Shown in pieces: positions 7,252 through 16,491 of a stretch of 44,056 bases of DNA; position 1 is the first letter of the stretch; each line of letters begins with the position of its first letter. The DNA lies in IMG/VR virus record IMGVR_UViG_3300025011_000011, positions 1 to 44,056 of that record; one strand, 5' to 3'. The translations under genes and the position numbers were made by a program. Origin of the DNA: a virus. The notes under the pieces are model-generated. The model saw only the letters and a program-made list of their open reading frames with translations. It was not told the origin of the DNA and did no database searches.

Positions 7252-8367
7252 TTAGAAGAAAAGTCTTTTATTTTGGTCGTTACTTCCACTATTAGAAAAT
7301 AAGAAATCATAAATTGAACTTGCAAATCCACCTCCAGTATTTTGAGGTATTGAATTTAAAACAGTAGAGCGTATTTCTTGCGAACTAACCATAGGAAATT
7401 GTGATGATAATTTGGAAATAGCTTCGTCAGCATTTTCAGAAGTTAAATCTCCAGCATCAATATTTTTAGATATTTCATCATATACAGCATTTCTTTGACT
7501 AGTTTCATCACCTCCTTGAATTATATTATAATTTTCTTGGAAAGAAGCACCCGGGTCTAGTCTAACCTTTGGATTTATCTTTTTTAATTCGAGAAGTTCC
7601 GCTGAGGTTATTTGTTTGTCCGTACCTTTAGCTGAAGCCATCTTCATTTCCTGTGTAGTTTTTGCTATTTGTAACTTAGCAGCTTGAAGTTTCAAGTCTG
7701 ATTCTTCTATTGTTCGTTTATATGCTTCCTTATTTGCCTTCTTAAGTCTTTTCTCCATATCTTTTGTAGAACCGCTTGTTTTAAGACCAAGAGCCATTAG
7801 AGATGTTTTTAATGCATCTTTTTTAGTATCATTTGCTAATTTAGTTTCATATTCACCTAATTTTGAAGTAACAGATTCAAATGAATCTCCAAATGTTATT
7901 CCTGCTTTAGGATATTTAACCATTAATTCACGTTTCTGGTTTACTTCTTGCTCTCTTATTCCATAACGTGCAGCAAGTTCAAGATTTGCAGCTTGAATTG
8001 CTTGTTGTTTAACATTAGCAGTGTCGGCAAGAGCCTGTAGTTTATTTGACGCAATGTTTTGTGCTTGAGCTTGTTCTCCACGAATAACTCCTAACGCTTG
8101 TGGAAGATTTTCAATAGCCGTATTTTGATTCATCGCTGCTGTTTTTGCTGCAGTCAATTCATTTAGTGTTTTAGTATAATCAGTCTGAAGACCAGGTAAC
8201 CCAAGTTCATTTGATATTTGTGTGCGAATTCCTAAAAGGTCTCCTGGAGCTGCTGCTGGAGCTGTTGTAGCTTGAGCAATATTAGCCGAAGAATAAACCT
8301 GTTGAGGAGTTACAGTTAGCGGTTGAGCTGGTGCTAGTGCTGAATTAAGAGATATTTGTTCTGCCAT
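7252..8367 (-). CDS. Helical Ala/Gln-rich ejection protein
   Basis: 371 aa, almost entirely alpha-helical by composition, with Ala/Gln/Lys-rich coiled coils (IASNKLQALADTANVKQQAIQAAN; later KLQAAKLQIAKTTQEMKMASAKG). The C-terminus is Gly/Ser/Asn-rich. It lies 11 bases upstream of the 901-aa protein. Composition, length and order fit the second internal virion protein of a podovirus. Confidence 0.55.
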   Translation of the reverse strand: MAEQISLNSALAPAQPLTVTPQQVYSSANIAQATTAPAAAPGDLLGIRTQISNELGLPGLQTDYTKTLNELTAAKTAAMNQNTAIENLPQALGVIRGEQAQAQNIASNKLQALADTANVKQQAIQAANLELAARYGIREQEVNQKRELMVKYPKAGITFGDSFESVTSKLGEYETKLANDTKKDALKTSLMALGLKTSGSTKDMEKRLKKANKEAYKRTIEESDLKLQAAKLQIAKTTQEMKMASAKGTDKQITSAELLELKKINPKVRLDPGASFQENYNIIQGGDETSQRNAVYDEISKNIDAGDLTSENADEAISKLSSQFPMVSSQEIRSTVLNSIPQNTGGGFASSIYDFLFSNSGSNDQNKRLFF

Positions 8368-8380
8368 AGTTTTTGTTTAA

Positions 8381-8776
8381 TTATAATTTTGCTTTGTCAA
8401 TAAATATAAAGTACTTTAGATTAATTATTCTTGAAGCTCCAGTTGGACTTTCATAATCTATTCTTATTTTTATTTTTGTATCATCAGATCTTACTCCAAT
8501 CCTAATAAAATCATCAATAGCGTTATATTCTTGCCATGGCATAACAGCATATGTTCCATCATTATATACATCAAGTAGTACCTTAACTATTGGTGTATAC
8601 GGTAACCCATGATTTCCAGATAATGTTGTTATAAATCCAGAATTTATTGATCCGCTGTATGTTTCTGCGAAAGTACCTTTTAAGTTTTGATACTTACTTG
8701 TTATAACACAATCTATGTCGTTACAAGTTTTTACATCAAAATCATCATATGAAACTCTTATTCCATAGTTACTCAT
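8381..8776 (-). CDS. Tail/virion protein with one copy of a repeated domain
   Basis: 131 aa. The N-terminus NYGIRVSYDDFDVKTCNDID is homologous to two places in the neighbour at 8769-9527 (GIAVSQNGYNVKDSADRL and YGIRASKDGNDVKTCLDVDC). The domain continues with a GNHGLPYTPIVKVL strand pattern seen in the neighbour as HNLGYIPNF. Overlaps the upstream gene by eight bases. Probably a tail or fiber-associated protein built from domain duplication; function unknown. Confidence 0.6.
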   Translation of the reverse strand: MSNYGIRVSYDDFDVKTCNDIDCVITSKYQNLKGTFAETYSGSINSGFITTLSGNHGLPYTPIVKVLLDVYNDGTYAVMPWQEYNAIDDFIRIGVRSDDTKIKIRIDYESPTGASRIINLKYFIFIDKAKL

Positions 8777-9527
8777 TTAGTTTGTCTTTAAAAATAATAT
8801 AATATTCAGTATCTCCAGTTGATGATATCATTATTAAGTTTGTTAATGTTATATATCCACCTTTTTGATATTGAATATAATTATCTCCGCTGCTCTTGGT
8901 ATAATGCATGAAGTTTGGGATGTAACCAAGATTATGTAAAACAATTATATCTTCTCCATCCGTATTTAATACTGTATCTTTTTTATGTATTATTTGATTA
9001 AAAAATGAACTAGAAAAAGAACAGTCAACATCTAAACAAGTTTTTACATCATTTCCATCCTTGCTTGCTCTTATACCATAATTATTTGATGAGTTACCTA
9101 TTGAAGTTGTTGTGTTTATATTTCTTTCTGAGACAGTCCTAAAGTCATCTAGGAAAATATACACTGTAAAATATACGGTATCTCCAGCTGTTATATTACC
9201 TAAATCAAATACTGGTATTATATCTATTTCTAATTTATCAGAATAGTTTCTTGTTTGTAATTCATCTTCATTACCATCCTCAAATAAAAAACTCTCACTA
9301 AGTCCCCTTGTAGTATTACCATTATATTCTACTATGTATGGAGCAAAAAACCCTAAATCATGATCTATTGTTACAGTATTTGTTCCACTAGCAGGCATTA
9401 TTCCAGTAATAGAATATGTGTTAAATATTTTTAATGTTTGAAATGCACTTGAAAACACCTTTAATCTGTCAGCAGAATCTTTAACATTATATCCATTTTG
9501 ACTTACTGCTATTCCTAAATTACCCAT
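8769..9527 (-). CDS. Tail/virion protein with two tandem copies of the repeated domain
   Basis: 252 aa. Repeat 1 starts at residue 4 (GIAVSQNGYNVKDSADRLKVF), repeat 2 at about residue 150 (YGIRASKDGNDVKTCLDVDC); each has ~115 residues with a [ID]H[DN]LGY/F strand. Together with 8381-8776 there are three copies in two adjacent genes, indicating tandem duplication. Likely a beta-rich tail or receptor-contact protein. Confidence 0.6.
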   Translation of the reverse strand: MGNLGIAVSQNGYNVKDSADRLKVFSSAFQTLKIFNTYSITGIMPASGTNTVTIDHDLGFFAPYIVEYNGNTTRGLSESFLFEDGNEDELQTRNYSDKLEIDIIPVFDLGNITAGDTVYFTVYIFLDDFRTVSERNINTTTSIGNSSNNYGIRASKDGNDVKTCLDVDCSFSSSFFNQIIHKKDTVLNTDGEDIIVLHNLGYIPNFMHYTKSSGDNYIQYQKGGYITLTNLIMISSTGDTEYYIIFKDKLNE

Positions 9528-9715
9528 TAAAATAATCCCTCTCCAAAACCAATAAGAACCCTATCAGTTCCAGATTCGTCACTAATTATCATTGCTCCTC
9601 GTTCCATTCTCAAACTACCATCTCCAATAGAAAGTCTTTTAACATTGTTAAGAATTTCTCCTGTTCCAGCAGCATCTAGTGTTGGTTGTGATGGTTGATT
9701 ATCTATAAGTCCCAT
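9527..9715 (-). CDS. Small virion protein, fiber-tip-like
   Basis: 62 aa. The segment SLRMERGAMIISDESGTDRVLIGF is a beta pattern (degree of residue 'D..GtdRvlIG') found at the start or middle of phage fiber proteins. Starts in a TAATG overlap with the stop of the preceding gene, so it is coupled to it. Probably a short adaptor in the tail. Confidence 0.5.
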   Translation of the reverse strand: MGLIDNQPSQPTLDAAGTGEILNNVKRLSIGDGSLRMERGAMIISDESGTDRVLIGFGEGLF

Positions 9716-10971
9716 TAGTTTGTTTTTATTCTTTTAATAACTATGTTATTTGAACCGCTTGGAGTCAAGGTTATTCTTCCTTGAAAGAAGTTTACTTGTC
9801 CAAGTCCTCCATCAAAGTACACTTTCTTTTTTATAGTATCAGTAATTGTAGTTTGTGATGAATATCCTCCATTATCAATATTTGTTGAAATACCTACTGT
9901 TCCGCCAGATCCAATTGAATGATAATCTACAAAAATATTGTCTCCAGTGTCTGCTTCTGGAGTGTCTATTGTAGCTGTGGCATAAGAAGTTCCTATTTTA
10001 TCAATATTTGTTCCATTAGAAACTAACAGTTGTCCTCCAGTAGAACGAATTGATTTAATGGTTCCTTGAGTTGCAGTGTATTCTTGTACTACTGCATATG
10101 GATAACTATCACTTTCTCTATGAATTGAGAAAATTTTAGTACCAGTAGCAAATAGTGGTCTTCCACTATGTACAGTTGAATTCTGATCACTTTGTACAGT
10201 ATCTACGTCTTTAAGTTTAAAGAATCTTTTAGCTGAAGAACCTGCCCAATAATATAACCAACCATCATCTCCACACTGAACAAACGTAATTCCATCTGCA
10301 GGTATTACACAATTAACTCCATTTTCTGGAATATCATCTTCTACTGTCCATGATGGAGAGTATGTGTCCCAAAGAAAGACCTTACAAGATTTTACCTTAG
10401 TGCCTATGGTTGTCCAAACAAGCAGGTCATAGCCAGAAGATGATAATGCTGTTATATTGTATTGTGGAAGAATATCTAATGCATTATCTGAAAATGAATT
10501 TGTATTATCTACCGATGCTACATATTTTCCATCACCAATAAATAGTGAAAGATTAAGTTCGCACATCGGTTTATATATTGAACCATTAGTAAATGTTGCA
10601 AAAGAATCTGCCCATGTTGCTACAAGGTTAAATCTTCCTAACTTCGTAGACGTAGCGTAATAAATATATCCATTAAAATATATACAACCAGCATGAGCAC
10701 CATTTGCGTTTGTGTTGACTAGGGTATATGCTGCATCTGCTACTGCCCTCTTCCAAGTTTTTCCAGACGTTGTTGAGAAAAAATAAATATTACCAGCTGT
10801 GTCTTCTGCTTGAATACATGGTTCATTTGGTGTTGTTGATTCACTTATAAGTTCTAACTGACATTGAGCTTCTCCTATTGATGTGTGTACATCTAAATTA
10901 ACAAGATTATCGAATCCGTTTTGTTCATTTTTACTACGCTGTATTCCATTGTAGAATTTATCGTATATCAT
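9715..10971 (-). CDS. Beta-propeller-like tail (nozzle) protein candidate
   Basis: 418 aa, beta-rich, with recurrent blade-like units (DTAGNIYFFSTTSGKTWKR; GCIYFNGYIYYATSTKLGRF; GLSLFIGDGKYVASVD type; GDDGWLYYWAGSSAKRFFKL). This is typical of a propeller of about six blades. Podovirus nozzle proteins (T7 gp12, P22 gp10) contain such platforms, and the position downstream of connector genes fits. A host-surface-binding tail protein is the alternative. Confidence 0.5.
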   Translation of the reverse strand: MIYDKFYNGIQRSKNEQNGFDNLVNLDVHTSIGEAQCQLELISESTTPNEPCIQAEDTAGNIYFFSTTSGKTWKRAVADAAYTLVNTNANGAHAGCIYFNGYIYYATSTKLGRFNLVATWADSFATFTNGSIYKPMCELNLSLFIGDGKYVASVDNTNSFSDNALDILPQYNITALSSSGYDLLVWTTIGTKVKSCKVFLWDTYSPSWTVEDDIPENGVNCVIPADGITFVQCGDDGWLYYWAGSSAKRFFKLKDVDTVQSDQNSTVHSGRPLFATGTKIFSIHRESDSYPYAVVQEYTATQGTIKSIRSTGGQLLVSNGTNIDKIGTSYATATIDTPEADTGDNIFVDYHSIGSGGTVGISTNIDNGGYSSQTTITDTIKKKVYFDGGLGQVNFFQGRITLTPSGSNNIVIKRIKTN

Positions 10972-11038
10972 TTATTTTTTCTTTAATATTGCCATTTCTT
11001 TACCTATTTAGATGTTTATTTACCCTTCTATTTAGTTT

Positions 11039-12409
11039 TTATAGTTCTGCGTCTGCTGTCCAGTGAAATGCTATCGACCTAGCAGTTGTTGCTGTTCCAT
11101 CAGCGCCTGCTGCTTGAAAACCAGTAGCACCTATAAGAGATAACGATTGATTTTTCTCACCAGACGGCATTGTAACTTTGTCGATAGTTCCAGCTGTTGC
11201 ATAAGCGTGAACAGTAGGCGTTGTTCTTTTTTTAGTTGCGAAATGCACAATAATTCCTTGCGTATATGCAGCACTATTTAAACCATCAACATAAAAACTT
11301 GTTTGACCAACTGTTGTGTTAGTCCCAGGGTTTACATCTACATTATAACTTTTTTCAAAATACCTCTGACACGCTCTCAATTCTTCTTCATAACTCTTAG
11401 GTTGAAAGGGAAGAGCAACATCTCCTGCACAGAGTTGGACTTGAGCGATGTCTATGTTTCCTGCACCCACAAAGGTTTCGGCGGTTACGGAGGTTTGGAC
11501 GTAGGTATTTCCGAAAGTAGTTCCCCACATATAATAAATGTCGAGTTCAAGATAATCATCTCCAGCAGTTCCAAAAGTTTTCCCAACTAAAGTATTTGTC
11601 GTAAATGTGGCAGTATATTTTGTCCAAGTCGAAGTGAGTGTAATTGGCGTTCCAAGAATAATTTCTGCTGTTGTAGGACTCCCACCTGTTCCATAATTTT
11701 GTCTTAAATTAGGAGTGATTCTTTTATTAGCGATGTCGCTTCTGGCGTAAAAGGAAACAGTAACTTTTTTCCCATTTCCGCAAAGATTTCTTGTTCCGTT
11801 TTCTATAGGTTGTGAATAATTACCTCTAGAATTGATTCCTAAGGAAGTCCCTGCTCCGTTAGTTGTTAGGCGTAAGAAATAAAAAGAATTTGCAATATCA
11901 CCTGAAGTCTGCAGTTGCCTTGACATTGATAGGGTTGGCAATGTCCCACTGTCTTTTGAAATATAACTTTTCCATCTATCCGCTAAAAACTGAACAGTTA
12001 CATCTGCCAAAGCAACACTTGTTCCTCTCTGCCATACATCAAAGTTACCATTCATAATAGCTTGGCGAGCCATACCGTATTGAGTGATATTTGCGTCTGC
12101 ACTAGCGTCAACTTTAGAGCCTGTTGAAAGGGTCTTATTCGTCAGCGTATCAGTCGTTGCTTTTCCCACTAAAGTATCTGTCGCATCTGGCAAAGTCAAA
12201 ACCTTATCTGAAGCAATAGCTGAAGGAGCTGTGATAGTGATTTTATTTGTTCCGTTGTCTGTGTCTTCTGCCAGGTCAAGAGAAGCAGGGGCAGAGGCGG
12301 AGGCGTTTGTAATTTTATCTGTCTTTCCATAAAGCTCAGTAAAATTAGCCTCTATTTTTGTTAAACTTGTATCTCCTGCCTCTGTTGGCAGGATATCTTG
12401 TTGTGCCAT
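11039..12409 (-). CDS. Tail fiber / receptor-binding protein with carbohydrate-binding-type domain
   Basis: 456 aa. N-terminal ~100 residues contain LTLPDATDTLVGKATTDTLTNKTL (a common phage fiber repeat region); from about residue 115 NGNFDVWQRGTS...ADRWKSY opens a jelly-roll module similar to carbohydrate-binding domains of many environmental phage fibers, ending with QRYFEKSY and a terminal beta domain. It likely contacts the host surface. The gene is visibly richer in G and C than its flanks, suggesting recent acquisition. Confidence 0.7.
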   Translation of the reverse strand: MAQQDILPTEAGDTSLTKIEANFTELYGKTDKITNASASAPASLDLAEDTDNGTNKITITAPSAIASDKVLTLPDATDTLVGKATTDTLTNKTLSTGSKVDASADANITQYGMARQAIMNGNFDVWQRGTSVALADVTVQFLADRWKSYISKDSGTLPTLSMSRQLQTSGDIANSFYFLRLTTNGAGTSLGINSRGNYSQPIENGTRNLCGNGKKVTVSFYARSDIANKRITPNLRQNYGTGGSPTTAEIILGTPITLTSTWTKYTATFTTNTLVGKTFGTAGDDYLELDIYYMWGTTFGNTYVQTSVTAETFVGAGNIDIAQVQLCAGDVALPFQPKSYEEELRACQRYFEKSYNVDVNPGTNTTVGQTSFYVDGLNSAAYTQGIIVHFATKKRTTPTVHAYATAGTIDKVTMPSGEKNQSLSLIGATGFQAAGADGTATTARSIAFHWTADAEL

Positions 12410-12411
12410 AT

Positions 12412-13074
12412 TTAGTTCCAGTCAGTCGTCGGTTTTGTTCTTTCCGACCAACCACTTGTTGGTTTAATTCTATTAATAAATGTTGTTTCTGGCTTAGTTC
12501 GTTCTTGCCATGATGATGTTTGAACCCATGGATTTACTAACCATGGATAAAACGTGCTACTCCATGGATGTATATCATAACTCCATAAAACTTGTTCTCT
12601 TGTTTTCCATTTTTCAATTGGTTGAATTCTAATTTCCCAAAGCAATCCTATTTTAGAAGGTGGTATTAATTCAATTGTAAAACTTTCAGTATTTGGAAAC
12701 ACAGTAAAATCATATTCTATTGAAGGATTCTGTGCTAATAAAGTCAAACTTTCTGTTGATACTAAAATAGTATTTCCAGAACCTTCAGTAATTGTTGGAC
12801 TCTGTAATGAAATTATGACAGACTCAACTGTTGTGTCAAAAGAAACTCCTAATCCTTCCGTGATTGTTGGATCTTGAATAGCTATCGTTAAAGTATCTTC
12901 AGTGGAGTTAAATGTAACACCCTGTCCTTCAATAACAATAGGATCTTCAACTGACGTTGAGATACTCATTGAATCTGAACCATTACTTAAAACCAACCAA
13001 GGAAAATTCGTAGACAACCATGGTTGATAATTAGCTCCCCACAAATATTCCAGTTCTACTACAACGTCTGTCAT
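12412..13074 (-). CDS. Repeat-containing beta virion protein
   Basis: 220 aa. Three to four tandem ~30-residue beta repeats with the core 'P.I.EG.G..F..T.ES..I..Q' (DPIVIEGQGVTF, DPTITEGLGVSF, SPTITEGSGNTI, then degenerate NPSIEYDF). The C-terminus is Trp-rich with a repeated 'W.ERTKP' motif. No family recognised; probably a tail or head decoration protein. Overlaps the next gene by one base. Confidence 0.5.
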   Translation of the reverse strand: MTDVVVELEYLWGANYQPWLSTNFPWLVLSNGSDSMSISTSVEDPIVIEGQGVTFNSTEDTLTIAIQDPTITEGLGVSFDTTVESVIISLQSPTITEGSGNTILVSTESLTLLAQNPSIEYDFTVFPNTESFTIELIPPSKIGLLWEIRIQPIEKWKTREQVLWSYDIHPWSSTFYPWLVNPWVQTSSWQERTKPETTFINRIKPTSGWSERTKPTTDWN

Positions 13075-13490
13075 TAGTTTGTATTAATAATTCCTTCAGC
13101 AGCCCAGTTTATTACAAAGTCTCCAGCGCTTGAACTCTTATCTTCAGTAAAATCTATATATGCGATTAGTGGTGAAGTTCCAGCAACTCCAGTATCCTTG
13201 TAGATAACTGCATAACGTGCTGTGATTGTTGAACTTGCCCAAGTAACATTGTCAGCATCAAAAACTCCTTCATTATCAGTATCATCCTGTGTAACGGTAG
13301 GATTAGCTATGGTAGCTCCTCCTGCTGTATATCCAGTTCCAACTACTTCATTTGTTAAATCGTCTAAGAAAAGATGAGTATCAATATTTGGGGTATAAGT
13401 GCTTGTCAATAATGCAACCTTAATTGTATCAGAAGATAAATCAATACTTCCTTTTAATGCTTCCAGTTTAAATTTGTTATAAATTGCCAT
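13074..13490 (-). CDS. Conserved phage virion protein
   Basis: 138 aa. The sequence MAIYNKFKLEALKGSIDL...SDTIKVALLTSTYTP...TGYTAGGATIANPTV...ARYAVIYKDTGV...LIAYIDF belongs to a beta-rich structural protein family widespread in tailed phages. The exact role (tail or decoration) is not established to my knowledge. TAATG-type overlap couples it to the next gene. Confidence 0.65.
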   Translation of the reverse strand: MAIYNKFKLEALKGSIDLSSDTIKVALLTSTYTPNIDTHLFLDDLTNEVVGTGYTAGGATIANPTVTQDDTDNEGVFDADNVTWASSTITARYAVIYKDTGVAGTSPLIAYIDFTEDKSSSAGDFVINWAAEGIINTN

Positions 13491-13492
13491 AA

Positions 13493-14209
13493 TTAGTAGC
13501 CATATTCAGATTCAAATCCTGCATCATATGTTCCAACGATGTAGTCCCTGTCCTGGTCTTTAGTGTTATAAAATTCTTTCATACGATTAACAATGTCTTG
13601 TGTGTTATTTTCCATCCTATCTCTTTTTCCAACGTTTCCTTCAATCTCTAGATATTTTTCAAAATAATCCTTAGCTGCACCATAACATAATCCCTTTTGA
13701 TAAGCTTCTGCGAATACTGGCTCATCAGTTGCTGCAGAAAGTTCCGTTACCTCCTTAGCAAACCAAATTTTTAATCCTCCAGATACATTGGTTGATGGTA
13801 CTGGATATAGGAAAATTGAATTATCCATTAAATCTCCATTTGGTTTATCTGTTGTAAAGTTTTGCAAATTACTTGTAGCATCTGTTGCAGTACCTATTTC
13901 ACTATGGTCAAGTTTTGATACTTTATACCAATTAGTTCCATCATATGTTACTTCTATATCTTTTATTTTTAGGATATCTGAAGGAAGAACATATTCTTGT
14001 TGATTAGCAACTAAGTCTGTTGTTGCATAATCTCCTTGGAAATCCCAGTCGTCTTGAGCTGCTAAAATTTCTCCAACAAATAAATGATAATACATATTCA
14101 AGGATGCATCTAAATCAGCATCTGAAAATGTGTTTGTATTTGTGTTTGTTATAAATCGTGTATAGTTCCTTAAGCCGGAACTTTTTGAGGCATTATGTAA
14201 AATCACCAC
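13493..14209 (-). CDS. Head-tail adaptor (P22 gp4-like) protein
   Basis: 238 aa. Contains the adaptor hallmark QQEYVLPSDILKIKDIEV followed by a beta segment, and a C-terminal helix pair (FAEAYQKGLCYGAAKDYFEKY), as in proteins that extend the portal of podoviruses. Lies with 14203-14541 downstream of the capsid genes. Function inferred from pattern and order. Confidence 0.65.
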   Translation of the reverse strand: MVILHNASKSSGLRNYTRFITNTNTNTFSDADLDASLNMYYHLFVGEILAAQDDWDFQGDYATTDLVANQQEYVLPSDILKIKDIEVTYDGTNWYKVSKLDHSEIGTATDATSNLQNFTTDKPNGDLMDNSIFLYPVPSTNVSGGLKIWFAKEVTELSAATDEPVFAEAYQKGLCYGAAKDYFEKYLEIEGNVGKRDRMENNTQDIVNRMKEFYNTKDQDRDYIVGTYDAGFESEYGY

Positions 14210-14541
14210 TTGTTCATCTCAGCTCCAATCAAGGATTCCTTCCTCCGAAGTTCTCTTGCTTGTGCGTCGAGTTTTAAATATGTATAAATTTTGTCTATTC
14301 TTGAAAGGTTATGTGGATTTCCTAGCATTACATCTAGCTCCATCAAATCTCTTCCTGCTAGCAACTGTGCAATTTCTGTTATCTTATCCATGATTCCATA
14401 ATTGAACATTTGCTCTTTCAAACCAAGAAAATCAGCTATCTCTAGATTCTCCATGGTCAATCCTACATCCTGCATTTCTGTGGGAATTGATTGAATCTTA
14501 TCTGATCCTTGTACTTCTTGTACTGGTTGTAATACTTCCAT
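14203..14541 (-). CDS. Small helical head/tail-joining protein, hypothetical
   Basis: 112 aa, helical, acidic. The centre LKEQMFNYGIMDKITEIAQLLAGRDLMELDVMLGNPHNLSRIDKIYTYLKLD resembles small phage joining proteins of unknown fold. Overlaps the adaptor gene by seven bases and the glycosyltransferase upstream by one base. Role inferred only from position. Confidence 0.5.
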   Translation of the reverse strand: MEVLQPVQEVQGSDKIQSIPTEMQDVGLTMENLEIADFLGLKEQMFNYGIMDKITEIAQLLAGRDLMELDVMLGNPHNLSRIDKIYTYLKLDAQARELRRKESLIGAEMNKW

Positions 14542-15335
14542 TAGCTTATAATTTCCTTAGAAAACCAAATTTGTCTAGTGTGTGGATCATATCCCCACTT
14601 GTCAATAAATCTCTTTCTATTTTCAACCTCTATTGCTCTTGATTCAATATCAAAATTAGAGTCTTGTTCCGTGAATCTTGTTGAACCTTCACGATGCCAA
14701 TACCATGACTTTGCGCTCATTATTAATTTTTTATTAAAATTGTCTCTCATTCTTAAGAATAAATCAATATCTTCATGTCCTCCTCGTACAAATCTTTCAT
14801 CAAATAATCCCACTTCCTTAAGGATACTTTTTTTACTCATCCATAATCCACCATCTTGCATTTGTTCACCAATAAGTCCTCCTTCTGTTATTTTTGTTTC
14901 TGATAAATCTGAAAGATGAATTCCATCTATCATTCTTAATTTACTGTGACAAATTCCAGTAACTCCAACATTTTCGTATTTAGTAAATGGTTCTATCATT
15001 GCTTCTTGCCAACCATTATAAACTTCAATATCATTATTTGCGCATACTATATATCCATCATTTTTACCAAGTTTAGAAATGGCTTTCTTGATACCCTTGT
15101 TACATGTTTTTGCAAATCCTAAGTTTTCTTTATTTTCTATATATATATCAACTATATCCTTTAAGAATGAAGCATCCATTGGACTAGCATCATTAACAGC
15201 TATTATTTCTGTATCTTTTGAATTATTTCTAAAACTTATTATAGCTTCTATTGTTAATTCTCTTAGAAGATTATTAATGATGTATACTGGAATTACGATA
15301 TAGGTTTTCATGCTTTTTTTTAAGTTTATTTTCAA
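14541..15335 (-). CDS. GT2-family glycosyltransferase
   Basis: 264 aa if begun at 15335; the ATG at 15311 (MKTYIVIPVY) is the more typical GT-A start, and both overlap the upstream gene. Features: VIPVY nucleotide-binding strand, NDAS, GFAKTCNKGI, ANNDIEV (DxD-like position), and GGHEDIDLFLRM, the ED motif of rhamnosyl/galactofuranosyl-type GT2 enzymes. It would transfer a sugar from a nucleotide donor. Third of three glycosyltransferases in the virion operon. Confidence 0.8.
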   Translation of the reverse strand: MKINLKKSMKTYIVIPVYIINNLLRELTIEAIISFRNNSKDTEIIAVNDASPMDASFLKDIVDIYIENKENLGFAKTCNKGIKKAISKLGKNDGYIVCANNDIEVYNGWQEAMIEPFTKYENVGVTGICHSKLRMIDGIHLSDLSETKITEGGLIGEQMQDGGLWMSKKSILKEVGLFDERFVRGGHEDIDLFLRMRDNFNKKLIMSAKSWYWHREGSTRFTEQDSNFDIESRAIEVENRKRFIDKWGYDPHTRQIWFSKEIIS

Positions 15336-16491
15336 GTTCTAAATTATAAATTAAACCATCACTCATTGAACCAGAAATCTTTCTGTAGAAATATAAAACT
15401 TCTTTTATTCTCTTTATTGTTGCACCAGTTTCTGCTGCTCTTATCCAAAAATCCCAATCCTCTAATCCACTATTGAATGTTTCATCATATCCACCTATTT
15501 TCTCCCATAAGTCCTTCTTAAAAGCTGAACATGCAATGAGTTTATTTCCATTTAGTATCATCTCTAATGTTATATCCTCTGCCCAATCACTCTTGGATGA
15601 GCTTTCTCCAAATTCTGAATGATCAGTGGTTACAATATCGTAATGATCTAGCTCGTAAACAACTTTTTCTAGATATGTTTTTTCTAATATATCATCAACA
15701 TCTAATGGTAATATGTATTTTCCTTTAGCCCTTCTTATTCCATCATTTCTTGCTGCAGATAAATTAGGTATATTAGAGATAACTACCTCAAAATTTCTAT
15801 ATGTTTGTTCCTGTATGCTCTGTAAGCATTGTGGAAGAAATCGTTCATATTCTCCCCATACTGGTATAACTATACTTACTATTGGATCTTCAACTCCAAT
15901 ATTTGAAAATGTAGTACTTGAAAATTGATATGAATAAATTTTTTCTCCATTCCAATTACCTCCAAGTCTATGATTTGGCATAAAAAAGTAACTTGGTAAT
16001 ATATCTATTTTGTACTGTGTTTTTTCGTATATATCTGTAAGATATTTATTTCCACAATCTATCCATGGTTCTCCAATATAGTCCTTAGATAATAATCCAT
16101 CAATAACTTCTTTTAAAAACTTATTTCCTTTAATTGCTCCAACTATAGGAGTCAATCTTCCAGGATAATGTACCTCGTTTTCGTAGCAAGTGAATGCTTC
16201 TCTATCTATTAATTCATCAATTGGATTTACACATTTACTATCTGCTGGAAGAGCTATTCCTCCCATATCATAAACTGCTTCATATCTAACTATGTCAGCA
16301 ACACCATGATATTTTTTTTCCTCCATTAACTTATTAATGTGTTTTCTATTTTTAAATGGATAGTTTTTTACTAAAAAGTTATCCCAAAGAATATATTTCC
16401 ATTCTGGATGAGCATTTTTCCATGTATTCATCCATTCTGTTGGTGGTTCTTTATCTCCAACCCAAACTTGATGTATTATTTTTTCAATCAT
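15274..16491 (-). CDS. Two-domain glycosyltransferase: GT32 (OCH1-like) + GT2
   Basis: 405 aa. Residues 1-~195 are GT32-like (IIHQVWVGDKEPP, WKYILWD, ADIVRYEAVYDMGG); the normal DxD after GG is replaced by LPADSK (81-86), so activity is uncertain. Residues ~204-395 are GT2 (SIVIPVWGEYE, LDVDD at 263-267, GLEDWDFWIRA). A bifunctional or scaffold/catalyst pair adding two sugars is possible. Four-base overlap with the nitroreductase-like gene upstream. Confidence 0.8.
   Translation of the reverse strand: MIEKIIHQVWVGDKEPPTEWMNTWKNAHPEWKYILWDNFLVKNYPFKNRKHINKLMEEKKYHGVADIVRYEAVYDMGGIALPADSKCVNPIDELIDREAFTCYENEVHYPGRLTPIVGAIKGNKFLKEVIDGLLSKDYIGEPWIDCGNKYLTDIYEKTQYKIDILPSYFFMPNHRLGGNWNGEKIYSYQFSSTTFSNIGVEDPIVSIVIPVWGEYERFLPQCLQSIQEQTYRNFEVVISNIPNLSAARNDGIRRAKGKYILPLDVDDILEKTYLEKVVYELDHYDIVTTDHSEFGESSSKSDWAEDITLEMILNGNKLIACSAFKKDLWEKIGGYDETFNSGLEDWDFWIRAAETGATIKRIKEVLYFYRKISGSMSDGLIYNLELENKLKKKHENLYRNSSIHH

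Noticed and set aside
14578-14919. Plus-strand coding frames inside the late genes
   Set aside because: These long opposite-strand frames lie entirely within well-supported minus-strand genes, have Ser/Leu-rich shadow composition and no start signals.
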